From Thecaphora thlaspeos (Eukaryota > Basidiomycota > Ustilaginomycetes > Urocystidales > Glomosporiaceae), in assembly GCA_900291925.1 (NCBI GenBank), contig UWYS01000009.1, forward strand, positions 1 through 64,000: DNA of 64,000 nt, given 5' to 3'. The notes beneath the pieces are model-generated. The model did no database searches and was not told the DNA's origin. It saw only the letters and a list, made by a program, of their open reading frames with translations. Each line of letters starts with the position of its first letter. The first letter of the stretch is position 1. The position numbers and the translations under genes were made by a program. Below are positions 55,200 to 64,000 of the stretch, piece by piece.

Positions 55200-55670
55200 C
55201 ATGTCAAGATAGGAAAAGAGTATGTGCACCTACCGACATTTGCAACCATGCCAACGACGTCGTGCTCGCATTGTTCTCTTCCTTGTCCCCGACACGTCCA
55301 TGCTCGTCCGCGTTCAACGCGTTGAACGGTGGATCGTACAGTACGAGAAGGGAACTAGCGGACGTCGTCTCTTTCTTACCCTCTTGGCGTTGCGCGATAG
55401 GGAAATGGAGTTGTCATCGGTATCTTTGTGTGATAGTGAGCTCTGGATTGAGAAGATGAGTGAGCATGAAAGGCGGATCAGAGGGATGGTAAATTGTCGA
55501 TGGACGGGTTGGAAAAGAGTCTACTTCACATCCCCTCATCCCGCCTGTTTGGGTCGAATTACCATGCAACATTCGTACCCTACTACCCTTTCTCTAAAGA
55601 CCTTCTTCTGCAGTCGGGTCTCCCACCAACCGAGCGTACAGCCATCTACCGTCGCAGCTTAAGGACATGA
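55200..55670 (+). CDS. Possible small spliced gene, unrecognised
   Basis: The stretch 54884-55823 has no obvious gene, but two plus-strand segments look protein-like. One (about 55210-55430) contains ANDVVLALFSSLSPT and ELADVVSFLPSWRC and runs to a GTGAGC donor near 55435. The other (from about 55473 or 55482 to a TGA at 55668-55670) contains LHIPSSRLFGSNYHATF, VPYYPFSKDLLLQSG and ERTAIYRRSLRT. The intron between would be very short (37-46 nt), and the start is not found. No family is recognised. It may be a divergent mitochondrial-type protein or an artefact. Confidence 0.3.
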
Positions 55671-55823
55671 TACCATCGCTTGCACCGAACACGCCGCACG
55701 TTCTATCGCCTCCATCCGACAAGACGAGAAATGACGTGACATTCCATCACACAGCGTAAACGCTCGAACAACAATACATCACACCTTCCGTCTTCGGCAA
55801 TGAACAGTGGAAAAAGAGACAGG

Positions 55824-56897
55824 TTAGGCAGAGGTGGAGGAGGAGGATGCGTCTCCAAGCCAGTGTTTGGGGAAATCGCGCAGTTTGGGCTTATCCTTGC
55901 GGGCGTACGAGCGTTTCTTGGCTTCTCGCACCATGTCGGGTCTCGGGTCGAGCGGGAGAGAAGAGAGGTCCGGTTGCGGCGCCTGTCGACACGCACGCAA
56001 TCGCATACCAGGCAGGCTGGATGGAATGTCAGTCACACCTTTTGCCTCTACCGCAGCATGATCAAGGAGAGACCGCAACGGGGACGGAGTAGGGGGCCGG
56101 TCGCACGACGCCGAGTCACTCACGTTGGCCTCCTGAAGCAGCCGGTCAAAGGTATCGCTGCACCACTTGATATTCTGCCTCTCGCTTGGCATCCTCTCGC
56201 AGCTGATGACGACGTCGCCCTCGACCTCTTCGACCTTTTCGCTGCCGTCTACTCCCATCGTTTCCGAGAGGGCCTTGGAACGGTGGAAGCGTTCGCCGGC
56301 GAGGATGAGGAACTTGTGCTTGGCCTCTTTCGTCTTGAGCTGGCCCGAGGCAAACAGCGCCTGGACCGAGACGTAGAGGACGACCTTGCGCGAGGCCGGG
56401 TGGGCTTCGCCCTGGTAGTGCTGGAAGCGGAAGCGAAGCAGCTGGGAAGGCGTGGGTGGCGTGTAGGGTTGGCGGAGGGCTGTTTTGGCGTCGGATATCG
56501 GAGGGTGAGGGAAGAAAGCGGATCAGCGGGATAAAGAGGCACCACATAGGACGGCGTAAAGAAGTGAAAGGCGCGACTGACCGTGTAGCTTTGGAATTTC
56601 CCATTCGATAGTGCGGAGGTACTTTAGCATTTCCCTCTTGCGCTGGAGGATCTGGTGACCGAGTGTGGGGACGTCGTCGTAGTTGAACTTGGGCGTCTTC
56701 TTGAGCGCCATCGGATCATCCGCGGATGCGCGCTGCCTCCGCGGCTTGGCGGCTGCGGAGACAGAGGCGGAAAAGTGGCGGTAAGGGGCGGAGGTGGAAG
56801 CCGCTGCGAGTGAGGAGGAGGAGGAGGAAAAGGCGGCGGTGGTCGAGGAGTGGAGGGTGGTGGCGAGGCGCGCTGTGGATGGTGTGGGGAATGACAT
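55824..56897 (-). CDS. RSM24: Mitochondrial small-subunit ribosomal protein mS35 (Rsm24)
   Basis: Three exons (56897-56582, 56479-56124, 55982-55824), GT-AG, phases 1 and 0, give 276 residues. The N-terminus is a serine/alanine-rich, arginine-containing mitochondrial presequence (MSFPTPSTARLATTLHSST). Next come FNYDDVPTLGHQILQRKREM and EIPKLHG-ALRQPYTPPT, the beta-sheet core LLRFRFQHYQGEAHPASRKV, a domain like KFLILAGERFHRSK, and CERMPSERQNIKWCSDTF. This order matches Rsm24/mS35 (YDD-P-GH, then PYxPP, then LRFR..Y.GE.HPA..KV). It ends with a lysine-rich KDKPKLRDFPKHWLG. Part of the mitoribosome small subunit. Divergent from the P-loop kinase gene with 421 bases between. Confidence 0.85.
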
Positions 56898-57318
56898 GGC
56901 GAGGCGAGGATTGAGCAACGTGGAGCGGTGATCTTCAGGTCGACCGTCGATGGGTGCCGGTGCTGGTGGTGCGGGTGGTCGTCGTCGTCAGGAATGATCG
57001 AGTAGGGTCGAGGTGGTGTTGGGGGTCAGAGGCCGACCTTTTTCCCGCTCTCTGGTGTTTCGCATTTCTTCGCGGTGAGGGCAGATCACATGCTCGTAGC
57101 CGCTGCCTCGCCTCCCCGGATCCGAGAAACCCGGGCCAATCGCGGGTTTCGGGAATGGAACAGCCAACCAAGAACAAAAGCGGAACAAGGGTCTTTTTCG
57201 AGGCACGCGCCCTCGCCCTCGCCCCGCACCTCTTTCTCCTCTCCCTCCTCTCCCTCCTCTCCCTCCTCGCTCCCTCCATCGTCGCATCCCTCTCTTCGCC
57301 CTTGTAATCACGCCCGTG

Positions 57319-58143
57319 ATGGAGCCATCACGGCCAAGCTCGGCCGCTGCGGCCCACGACACAGCAAGCGTCCCGGCCGCAGAAGGCGGGGCCACCGCTC
57401 AATCGAGCCTCCCAACCTCAAATCCCAACGACACATCCGCCTCCGTGCATGACTCCACCACCGCCCATCCGCAACCGCAACACCTGCTCGTCCTCTGCGG
57501 CCTCATAGGCTCGGGGAAGTCGACCTTGGCACTCGCTATCGTCAGGCACCTGTCCAACTGGGTGCGCTGCAACCAAGACATGCTGGGGACACGCAACGCC
57601 GTCGCCGTCCTCGCCTGGCGTTCGCTCGTCTCGGGCAGCAACGTCATCATCGACCGCACAAACGTAGACGTACGACAGCGACGCACATGGCTTCAGCTCG
57701 GTCGTGATGTGCTCACTCAGCTGCCCGAGGGGCGACAGCTGATCGTATCTTCGCTCACCATGACGACGCCCTTTGACGAGTGCGAGCGCAGGCTGAGGGC
57801 GAGGAGGGACCACGAGACGCTGCACGACGCGCAAAAGGCGGTGGAGGTGCTGCACAGATTCTGCAGGACATATACACCGCCGAGGGTAGAGGAGGGGTAC
57901 CACTGCTGTGTAGAGATCAGGCCGCAGGATATAAACGTGGAAGCGACAAAGGAGCAGGTGGAGCGCGTCATACGCCAGATCGAGCGGAGCGAAAAGGCGA
58001 ACGGCGCGTTGCCCGACAACGTGCGCGGCTACGGCTGGGGACGTGCTTCCGCGAGAGAAGCAGGCGGACGAGGGAGAGGCGGCAGGGGTGGTGGCGGCGT
58101 AGGGAGGAGCGCCCTCCGCTCATCTCAGCCACACATGGAATGA
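57319..58143 (+). CDS. P-loop polynucleotide-kinase-like protein (AAA_33 type)
   Basis: One exon, 274 residues from the ATG at 57319. A disordered first 50 residues are followed by QHLLVLCGLIGSGKSTLAL, with the Walker A loop at residues 61-69. Then come WVRCNQDMLGTRNAV and SNVIIDRTNVDVRQRRTW. The order GxxGSGKST, NQDxLGxR, DRTNxDxxQRxxW is that of the kinase half of Pnk1/PNKP and stand-alone relatives. No phosphatase or HIT domain is attached. The C-terminal tail is an RGG-like box (GRGRGGRGGGGVGR), suggesting RNA binding. The substrate (5'-OH nucleic acid or small molecule) cannot be told from sequence. Confidence 0.75.
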   Translation: MEPSRPSSAAAAHDTASVPAAEGGATAQSSLPTSNPNDTSASVHDSTTAHPQPQHLLVLCGLIGSGKSTLALAIVRHLSNWVRCNQDMLGTRNAVAVLAWRSLVSGSNVIIDRTNVDVRQRRTWLQLGRDVLTQLPEGRQLIVSSLTMTTPFDECERRLRARRDHETLHDAQKAVEVLHRFCRTYTPPRVEEGYHCCVEIRPQDINVEATKEQVERVIRQIERSEKANGALPDNVRGYGWGRASAREAGGRGRGGRGGGGVGRSALRSSQPHME

Positions 58144-58210
58144 GTCGTGTGATGTCCATCCGAAAGGGCCGAGGCGCGCGAGCAAGTCTAATTCACAGGG
58201 TTCACAGGAC

Positions 58211-58250
58211 GGCTGCGACGGCTGCGACGACTGCGACGACTGCGACGACT
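58211..58250. repeat. 9-bp tandem repeat upstream of the SDR gene
   Basis: About four copies of GCTGCGACG/ACTGCGACG run head to tail between the kinase stop and the SDR start. They are preceded by a duplicated TTCACAGG word (58194-58209). Confidence 0.7.
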
Positions 58251-58365
58251 CGCGCGGCCACACATGAGAGGATGCACATTTCCACCAGCTCCGCGGCGCG
58301 CGACACGTCCGTGCGTCGCATCCACCATCGTCATCGCCCTTCCATCCTGGCCTCCTCTACTCTGC

Positions 58366-59549
58366 ATGTCGCGCCGCATCATCACCTCCCTCTTGCGCCC
58401 CCACCACCACCTGCGTCCCATCGCACCACGCACCCTCTCGCGCCTGCACCACGTCACACCTTACATCCGTCTCTTGAGCAGCAGCAGCAGCAGCAGCAGC
58501 AGCTCCTCGCACTCATACCCGCCGCCGCCCAGCATGGCCTCACTCTTCAACCCCACCCGTCTCCACAACAAGACGGTCCTAGTAACCGGCGCATCCGGCG
58601 GCATCGGTCGCGCCACCTCTCTCCTCTTCGCACGCGCCGGGTGCAACGTCGTTCTGACGGCCCGACGAGCCGACGCCCTCTCTTCCACTGCACAGCAATG
58701 TGCCCGCGCCAACCAACAGGGTCAGACCGGCGCCGGCGGTAACTTTGCCGCCATCACGCTCGACATGACGAAGCGCGATCAACTCGATGGTCTCCTCGCC
58801 CAGCTGCCCGAGTGGGCCAGGCACGTAGACGTGCTCGTCAACAATGCCGGTCTCGTCCTGGGCACCGACAAGGTCGGAGATGTCGATCCGCATGAGATCG
58901 ACACCATGATTGATACAAACGTGCGCGGATTGATCCATCTCACTCAGATCTTTGTACGAGGTGAGTAGCAAGCCATCGACGGTCAAAACGCCATCCAGTG
59001 GACGCGAACGACGAGGCGAGCCTGACGAGGTGCAAGCCTACGCTCTCTTCCCCACGATGCAGAGTTCAAGAAACGCTCCAGCGGTCACATCATCAACCTA
59101 GGCTCGATCGCGGGGCGCGAAGCTTATCCGGGAGGCAGCATCTACTGCGCTACCAAGTTCGCCGTGAATGCCTTTTCCTCAGCTTTGCTCAAGGAACTCG
59201 TCGACACTCCGGTACGTAGCCCACCCTATCGTCCTCTATCACTTCTCTCCTGTAACGAGAACCCTAACTGTCTTCCCTCCTTCTCCTTTGATCCCTCGAC
59301 CTGACTTTGCAGATCCGCGTCACCGAGATCCAACCAGGCATGGTAGAGACGGACTTCTCCATCGTTCGATTTAGGGGAGACAAGTTGGCCGCCGATAAGG
59401 TGTATGCCGGTCTACAACCTCTTACGCCCGAAGACATAGCCGAGGAGATCGTGTGGGCCGCAAGTCGACCTGCACACGTCAATGTTGCTGAGAGTTTGAT
59501 CTTCCCCGTTAATCAGGCTAGTCCTTACCATGCTGCTCGGAAGAACTGA
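58366..59549 (+). CDS. Short-chain dehydrogenase/reductase, YMR226C/YdfG type, probably mitochondrial
   Basis: Three exons (58366-58960, 59063-59211, 59313-59549), all GT-AG with phases 1 and 0, encode 326 residues. The start chosen is the ATG opening [18 protein letters not shown], because the next 40 residues (arginine-rich, no acids, ending RLLSSSS) look like a mitochondrial presequence. A second ATG at 58534 ([10 protein letters not shown]) could give a cytosolic form. The classical SDR motifs are [10 protein letters not shown] (NADP-type), [40 protein letters not shown] (YxxxK) and [11 protein letters not shown]. The C-terminus ([14 protein letters not shown]) fits NADP-dependent 3-hydroxy-acid/serine dehydrogenases. 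A poly-serine tract from an AGC run (58477-58505) lies in the leader. Confidence 0.85.
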
Positions 59550-59665
59550 CGCTATGACGACGACAGGGGGTAAAGGGGATAAATGGGCAGAGGCGGGGAC
59601 TCGACCACCACGATGACGACGTGGTGGATAGTGTAATGAGAATGATCTGGAAATCGAACATCGTT

Positions 59666-61819
59666 TTATTCGTCGTCATACTCGACGTCTTCTTCTGATG
59701 CATCTCTATCCGATGCGGAACCTTGGCGGTATGCCGTTCCCTCCTCCTGTCCCTCTTGCAAATCGTTCCTCTCTACTCTTCGTCGACGCTGTTCTTGAGC
59801 GTCCCTATCCATCTGTTCCTCCTGTCGCTCCTGTTCCTCCTCCTCCTGCTCTTGCATCGGACGATCCCATCTCCACGCATCCCTCGACACGACGCCATTT
59901 TGACCTCTCAATCCTTTTACAGTATACCTCTTCACTCCATCCGATCTTAGCGCTAGGAACGGTAAAACCCTATCCCTTTCTTCCTGTATCCAAATATGTT
60001 GTGCTGTTTCGTACCCAATTTCGTCCCTTTCCCCTATCGTAGTCACTTGTTCTCCCTCCGTATTGTAGTCCTGTCCGAAATTCCCCATTCCACCCAAAAT
60101 CACTTTGGCTGTGGGTAAGGAAGAGAAGCCGTATCGAGTCGCATCGGATTGCGCGAATGTCGTGTCGTTTTGACGTTCGATCTCTTCTTCTTGTCTTACC
60201 ACCTTCGAAGAGGAAGAAGAGAGAGTAGAGGAAGAAGAGGAAGAAGGGAAAGATGCTGATCCACCACCACCACCACGAACGCGACGACGACGCGAGGAAG
60301 AACTACACGTTCCCCACGGTACGACGGTTTGACCTCGTATCTCCCTTGCCACCTGTCCGAGTCGATCTAGCGGATCACTTTCCAACGTACCTATTCGTTT
60401 CGCAAACACTCGATCCGAATCGATGGGTCTTTTTCTCTTTCTGCCTTCCATCTCTCCCTTCTCATCCGGCAAGGTCTCATCGACCATCTTCGTCGAAAAC
60501 AACGACCTCGTTCCAGCCGTGACGCCAAAGTGATTCGGGACAATCTCTTCCATCGCTAGATCTGTCCATACTTCCTTGATGATCTTTGCAGATGCAGGTA
60601 GACCACCTAGAGAGGCGGCCGCAGCGGCCGAGGCGGGTCCGTCTCCGTGGATGTTGGATGAGGGTCGGACAAGGGCAGAGTACGAAGTGGATCCTGGTCC
60701 GTAGCGACGAAAGGGCCATGTAGGTGGAGAGAGAACGAAGGAGGTCGACGTGCGAAAGAGGAGGAAGGGCGAGAGGTTGAGTGCCTGTGCGGACGAGAGC
60801 AGTTGGGCGCGTCGTGAAGGCTTCGTCGCTGCACCGGACGTAGTGCCGTGTCTGCCGAGAGTGGTGTAGAGGGGTGGCGGAGCTCGACTGGATCCGTCTC
60901 CTCCGGCGGTCGGTTCGTCGTCCTGCTCAACGTTGCCGCTCGATGAGGTGTCTCGGCCGTACTCCTGCAACGACCCGCCGGTTCCGACCAGTTTGGTGCG
61001 CGAGGCTCGATTGATCGACTCGTTCCAGCTGCTGGGCACCGCTCCCCTTCGTCCACTCCCACTCACGCCTAGGCCAGAGACGAGGTCCAGTCCGCCCAGC
61101 CTTGCGTCCCCGCAGCTACCCGGTAGACCGGAGAGGCCGACGGATGCGTTCCAGCAAGACGAGGAGAGGAGCTGGTTGACGGCGCGACTGTTGCCCATGA
61201 TGGCGCTGTCGGCGGCCAGGCCACCGTCTGCTGGACCAAAGAGGTTGCCGAACGGGTAGGAGGCGTGCTGTTCGGAAGGGAGCGTGTCGCCGTCCATGTC
61301 GAGCGGGGCGGGTACAAGGTCCTCGTTGAGGGCAATGTACTCATTGGCGATGCGGGGCTGAGGTATGGAGGCCACGCTGTCCCAGCCGGCCGCTCCTCCC
61401 GCACCCATCGTGGTGGGATCGTCGGCCTCTTGATCGTCTGCGCCAGCCCCTGCTGCGCCGGCAGCGCTGCCAAGCCAGGCGGCGGAGGAAGGGTGCACGG
61501 CCGAGTCGGAGAGGAAGTGGGAGACGAGACGAGTGAGTTGGGGATGGTGGTAGTAGGTGGAACCGAGGAGCATGCCACCCGAGCTGCCGAGAACGAGACC
61601 GCCGTTGGCGCCATCTTGCAGGTCGAGGAAGCGAGGATCGTGTGGGTCGAGGTAGAGAGGCGGGAAGGTCGAGGTGTGGGAAGAGTGGGGAGCGACGGAG
61701 CGAGGTGGAGGGTGGAGCGAGGTACTGCCGTTGCGCGCGAGAGAGTAGGAGGTGGAGGAGGACGTGGGTCGGTGTGTGCGGTCGCGGTGGACGTGGGAAA
61801 AGTAGGTGTCGGACGACAT
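59666..61819 (-). CDS. Hypothetical protein with acidic/glutamine-rich C-terminal coil
   Basis: One exon, 717 residues from the ATG at 61819 (MSSDTYFSHVHRD). Not recognised. The first half is low-complexity and rich in S, G and A. A more ordered middle contains AQALNLSPFLLFRTSTSF, SAKIIKEVWTDLAMEEIVP, NHFGVTAGTRSLFSTKM and DRVFAKRIGTLESDPLDRLG. Near the end are IWIQEERDRVLPFLALRSDG and DAWRWDRPMQEQEEEEQ, followed by a long E/Q/R coil ending DEEDVEYDDE. A basic KRKRP cluster in the middle could be a nuclear signal. It is convergent with the SDR gene, only 116 bases apart. Probably a lineage-specific regulator or scaffold; that is a guess. The frame is open further upstream, but those residues look like leader sequence. 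Confidence 0.6.
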   Translation of the reverse strand: MSSDTYFSHVHRDRTHRPTSSSTSYSLARNGSTSLHPPPRSVAPHSSHTSTFPPLYLDPHDPRFLDLQDGANGGLVLGSSGGMLLGSTYYHHPQLTRLVSHFLSDSAVHPSSAAWLGSAAGAAGAGADDQEADDPTTMGAGGAAGWDSVASIPQPRIANEYIALNEDLVPAPLDMDGDTLPSEQHASYPFGNLFGPADGGLAADSAIMGNSRAVNQLLSSSCWNASVGLSGLPGSCGDARLGGLDLVSGLGVSGSGRRGAVPSSWNESINRASRTKLVGTGGSLQEYGRDTSSSGNVEQDDEPTAGGDGSSRAPPPLYTTLGRHGTTSGAATKPSRRAQLLSSAQALNLSPFLLFRTSTSFVLSPPTWPFRRYGPGSTSYSALVRPSSNIHGDGPASAAAAASLGGLPASAKIIKEVWTDLAMEEIVPNHFGVTAGTRSLFSTKMVDETLPDEKGEMEGRKRKRPIDSDRVFAKRIGTLESDPLDRLGQVAREIRGQTVVPWGTCSSSSRRRRVRGGGGGSASFPSSSSSSTLSSSSSKVVRQEEEIERQNDTTFAQSDATRYGFSSLPTAKVILGGMGNFGQDYNTEGEQVTTIGERDEIGYETAQHIWIQEERDRVLPFLALRSDGVKRYTVKGLRGQNGVVSRDAWRWDRPMQEQEEEEQERQEEQMDRDAQEQRRRRVERNDLQEGQEEGTAYRQGSASDRDASEEDVEYDDE

Positions 61820-62225
61820 GGTGGTAGTAGTGCCGCCGCGTGCGATAGAGACTGGGCGGGTGGTGGTGGTGGTGGTGGTTTGTGGAGGAGCGCGCGCGAG
61901 TGACCAAGGCGGCGGCCCGCTTTTGTGCAGCGACTCCCTTTTGGCCGTGTGTTTTTTGGCGCGTGTTGGTCTTGAGAGGCGCGCACTCTGCCGTTCCGTC
62001 CCGTCCCGTCTTGAGTCGTCGACACTCGTCTCGCCGACGTCACTCATCCAACCAGCCTGACACCGCCACACGCTATGGACCACCGAACCTCATCGTGCCG
62101 TCCCTCTGGATTTCATCGTACACCTACATCATATCGTGCTACTTGCGCGACGACTTCCCATTGCCGCGTTTCTTAACGTCACACCCTGTCCCCTACCTCT
62201 CTCGACCGCCTGAAACGATAGCGTC

Positions 62226-64000
62226 CTATACCTCTTTCTCCCCCGTCGTCGGCGCCGCAGCGCAACAGACCACCTCGGCTCCAACAGCAACGTGGTCCGA
62301 CGCACACACTCCTTTGCGCGGAACGCCCGGCGCAAGCGTCTCGGTACGGTGCGTGCGCAGCAACCTCGTCACCTTCGGGAAGCCAGCCTTCTCCATCCTG
62401 CCCTCTGAGCCCGCTCCCTCGTCGACCACGCTGGGCGTAGTGTTGGTCGGAAGGACGAAAATATAGTCTGAAAGAGTCATGCAAGCGCACAAGGCAAGAC
62501 AAGGTGAGCACGAGCAGCGAAGCACAAGGGCCACAGGCCAAGAGAGGGGGCAACATACCGAGGGTGAGGGAGAACAAGCTGGAAAAGATGGTCCACATCG
62601 GCTCCTTCGAATCCCCAGTATGCATGTTATCCTGTCCGTCTTTCCAGCTCTCGTCGTCGTGTCGCTCGCGACCTCTTGCCTTTGTCTGTCGTTCGTCGAA
62701 GCGGGTGCAAAGAGTGTCAGTCTCATCTCTTCGTCAGCCCATCTCAAGGCGAACAAGAAAAGCACGCGGGCAACCGAAACTCACGCCAAAGAAGTTGTCC
62801 TTCTCCTCTGGACCGGCGAGCTTACCGTAATGACTTCCGTACGAGCTCATCAGACCTAGCCGGGGCAAGGATGTGGCTTTGTCGCTTCCCTCCTTGGACG
62901 GCGCTGCGCCGATCAGGGGCCGCGAGAGGTCGTGCAGCTGCAGCAGCTCGTCGATCGACAGCAGACCGTCGGCCTCAGTGGCAGCCCGACAGTTCTTCAG
63001 CATCTGATCGTCAGCCCCTCCCTCCTCTTCCTCCTCCTCCCCCTCTACTTCCTCGACCTCGCCTTCGTCGTCCCCGTTCGCCTTCGCTGCGTCGCCGCTC
63101 GCTCCAGCTCCATCGACGTTGCCGGCCTCGGCGGCAGCGACAGAGGGAGCCACGCTCTGCATCCTCTCGCGCTTTTCATCCATGCTCTTGTGCACCACCG
63201 TCGACTCCCTGATCTCCTGGCGACAGTGCTCCGTCAGCTCCATGCCGGTCAGGAGGTGATAGGTGGCCGAGTGCGGTTGGTCATTAAAGTCACCCGCCAG
63301 CACGACGGTCGCGTTCCGCCATTCACTGCCAAGCGACTTGCGGAAGTCGTCGAGGCGGCGGACGAGGATACCGGACTGCCTTGCGCGTTCGTAGGCGTGC
63401 ATCGGGTGCCAGAAGAGGTGAGTCGTCGCGACAATGATGCCTGGCGCCGAGGCTGTCGAGGATGTTCCTTGCTCTGCCGAGGGAGAGTGCGAGAAGCGGA
63501 GGGAGACAAACAGGCCGACGTTGCGCGTCACCCTCGAGCATCCCGTCCTCCTTTCGACTCCTTGGCTGGCGGCGGCGGTAGCGGGTTCGCGCACCTCCTC
63601 CTCGTCCAGGTCCACAATGATCCTGCGGTGCTCGCTCTCGCCAAAGATGACCTCCCTCCAGGCAATCAGCAGGCCGTGCTGCTTCTTCTTGTACCCCTTC
63701 TCGTACACGTAGGCAAAGCCATCGCGCTGCAGCGTCTCGCCGTGCACCTCCATCCTGTCCACCTCCTGGAAGCATCCTACGTCCCAGCCATGACCCGTCC
63801 TACTCGACAGCTCCGCCGTCAAGCCCGCCTCGCGATCCTTGAACTTGAGACAGTCTGAGCCGAGGAACAGCTTACGTCGCACCAGACCCTGTGCGAGAAT
63901 GTTCCAGCTTAGGAACTTGACCTTTCGGCCGGTGCCTCGTTCAGCGTCGGCGGCGGTGGATGGGGAAGGGGTTGGTGAGACGACGCCCCAAGAGCGCGGG
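62226..64000 (-). CDS. NGL2: CCR4/NGL2-type endonuclease/exonuclease/phosphatase (RNA exonuclease), 5' end beyond the window
   Basis: Three exons on the minus strand (64000-62785 and continuing beyond the window, 62631-62559, 62467-62226), with GTGAGT-CAG and GTATGT-CAG introns in phases 0 and 1. About 510 residues are visible. Catalytic motifs are in family order: FLSWNILAQGL, CFQEVDRMEVH, THLFWHPMHAYERARQ, VLAGDFNDQPHS, LMSSYGSHYG, EPMWTIFSSLFSLTLG-DYIFVL, and ASDHVAVGAEV. The asparagine, glutamate, DFN and SDH residues of the EEP fold are all present. Yeast Ngl2 trims 5.8S rRNA and Ccr4 deadenylates mRNA. No leucine-rich repeats are seen in the visible part, so an NGL type is more likely. 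An acidic insert (EGEVEEVEGEEEEEEGG) sits between the DFN block and SYGSHYG. Confidence 0.85.

Noticed and set aside
54884..55325. Plus-strand frame starting at 54882 (147 codons)
   Set aside because: Glycine/serine-rich with no family pattern, overlapping the DUF4385 promoter. The protein-like segments further on are in a different frame.
1..64000. Transposon, CRISPR array or biosynthetic gene cluster
   Set aside because: No transposase, reverse transcriptase, long terminal repeat or spaced identical repeats were found. The enzymes present belong to unrelated primary metabolism.

Overview
The window is the end of a chromosome from a GC-rich basidiomycete, most probably a smut-type fungus (Ustilaginomycotina). 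It opens with 188 bases of the fungal telomere repeat (CTAACC on this strand, TTAGGG on the other). The genes are eukaryotic, with GT-AG introns of roughly 40-140 nt. They include a Medusa/MedA-type developmental regulator, a Thi20-type thiamine enzyme, the CIA factor MMS19 and an Arl3/ARFRP1 GTPase. I cannot name the species. No transposon, CRISPR array, rRNA or convincing tRNA was seen.

Layout. 0-10.5 kb: the telomere runs almost directly into the ribosome-biogenesis gene URB1 (minus), followed by a divergent THI20-like gene. 10.5-14.4 kb: repeat-rich accessory DNA with two divergent genes for small secreted proteins (called SSP1 and SSP2 here). 14.4-26.6 kb: compact housekeeping block (DCR2-like phosphatase, MMS19, ARFRP1/ARL3, RKM4-like SET methyltransferase, TSC13). 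26.6-34.3 kb: gene-poor stretch with a run of consensus minus-strand splice donors, merging into the long upstream region of the MedA-type regulator (34.3-37.0 kb). 38.6-39.2 kb: a third secreted-protein gene of the same family (SSP3). 41-45.7 kb: SIW14-like phosphatase, prefoldin subunit 3, and an OHCU decarboxylase with an unusual long tail. 46.2-49.2 kb: a 5'-truncated, frameshifted sirtuin relic head-to-head with a serine/threonine dehydratase-like gene. 49.4-64 kb: another dense block (small hypothetical gene, QNS1 NAD+ synthetase, DUF4385 protein, mS35, P-loop kinase, SDR, hypothetical acidic protein, CCR4/NGL-type exonuclease running off the window end).

Most genes are unrelated housekeeping functions packed head-to-head or tail-to-tail. 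The most unusual content is the secreted-protein family: three paralogues with almost the same leader. SSP2 and SSP3 also share a TATA-to-ATG spacing of 147-149 bp, a phase-1 intron and a short last exon with a GAKW..CD motif. One copy is broken by a frameshift, and one sits just downstream of the MedA-type gene, whose Ustilago maydis orthologue is known to affect mating and virulence. They look like candidate secreted effectors; that is inference.
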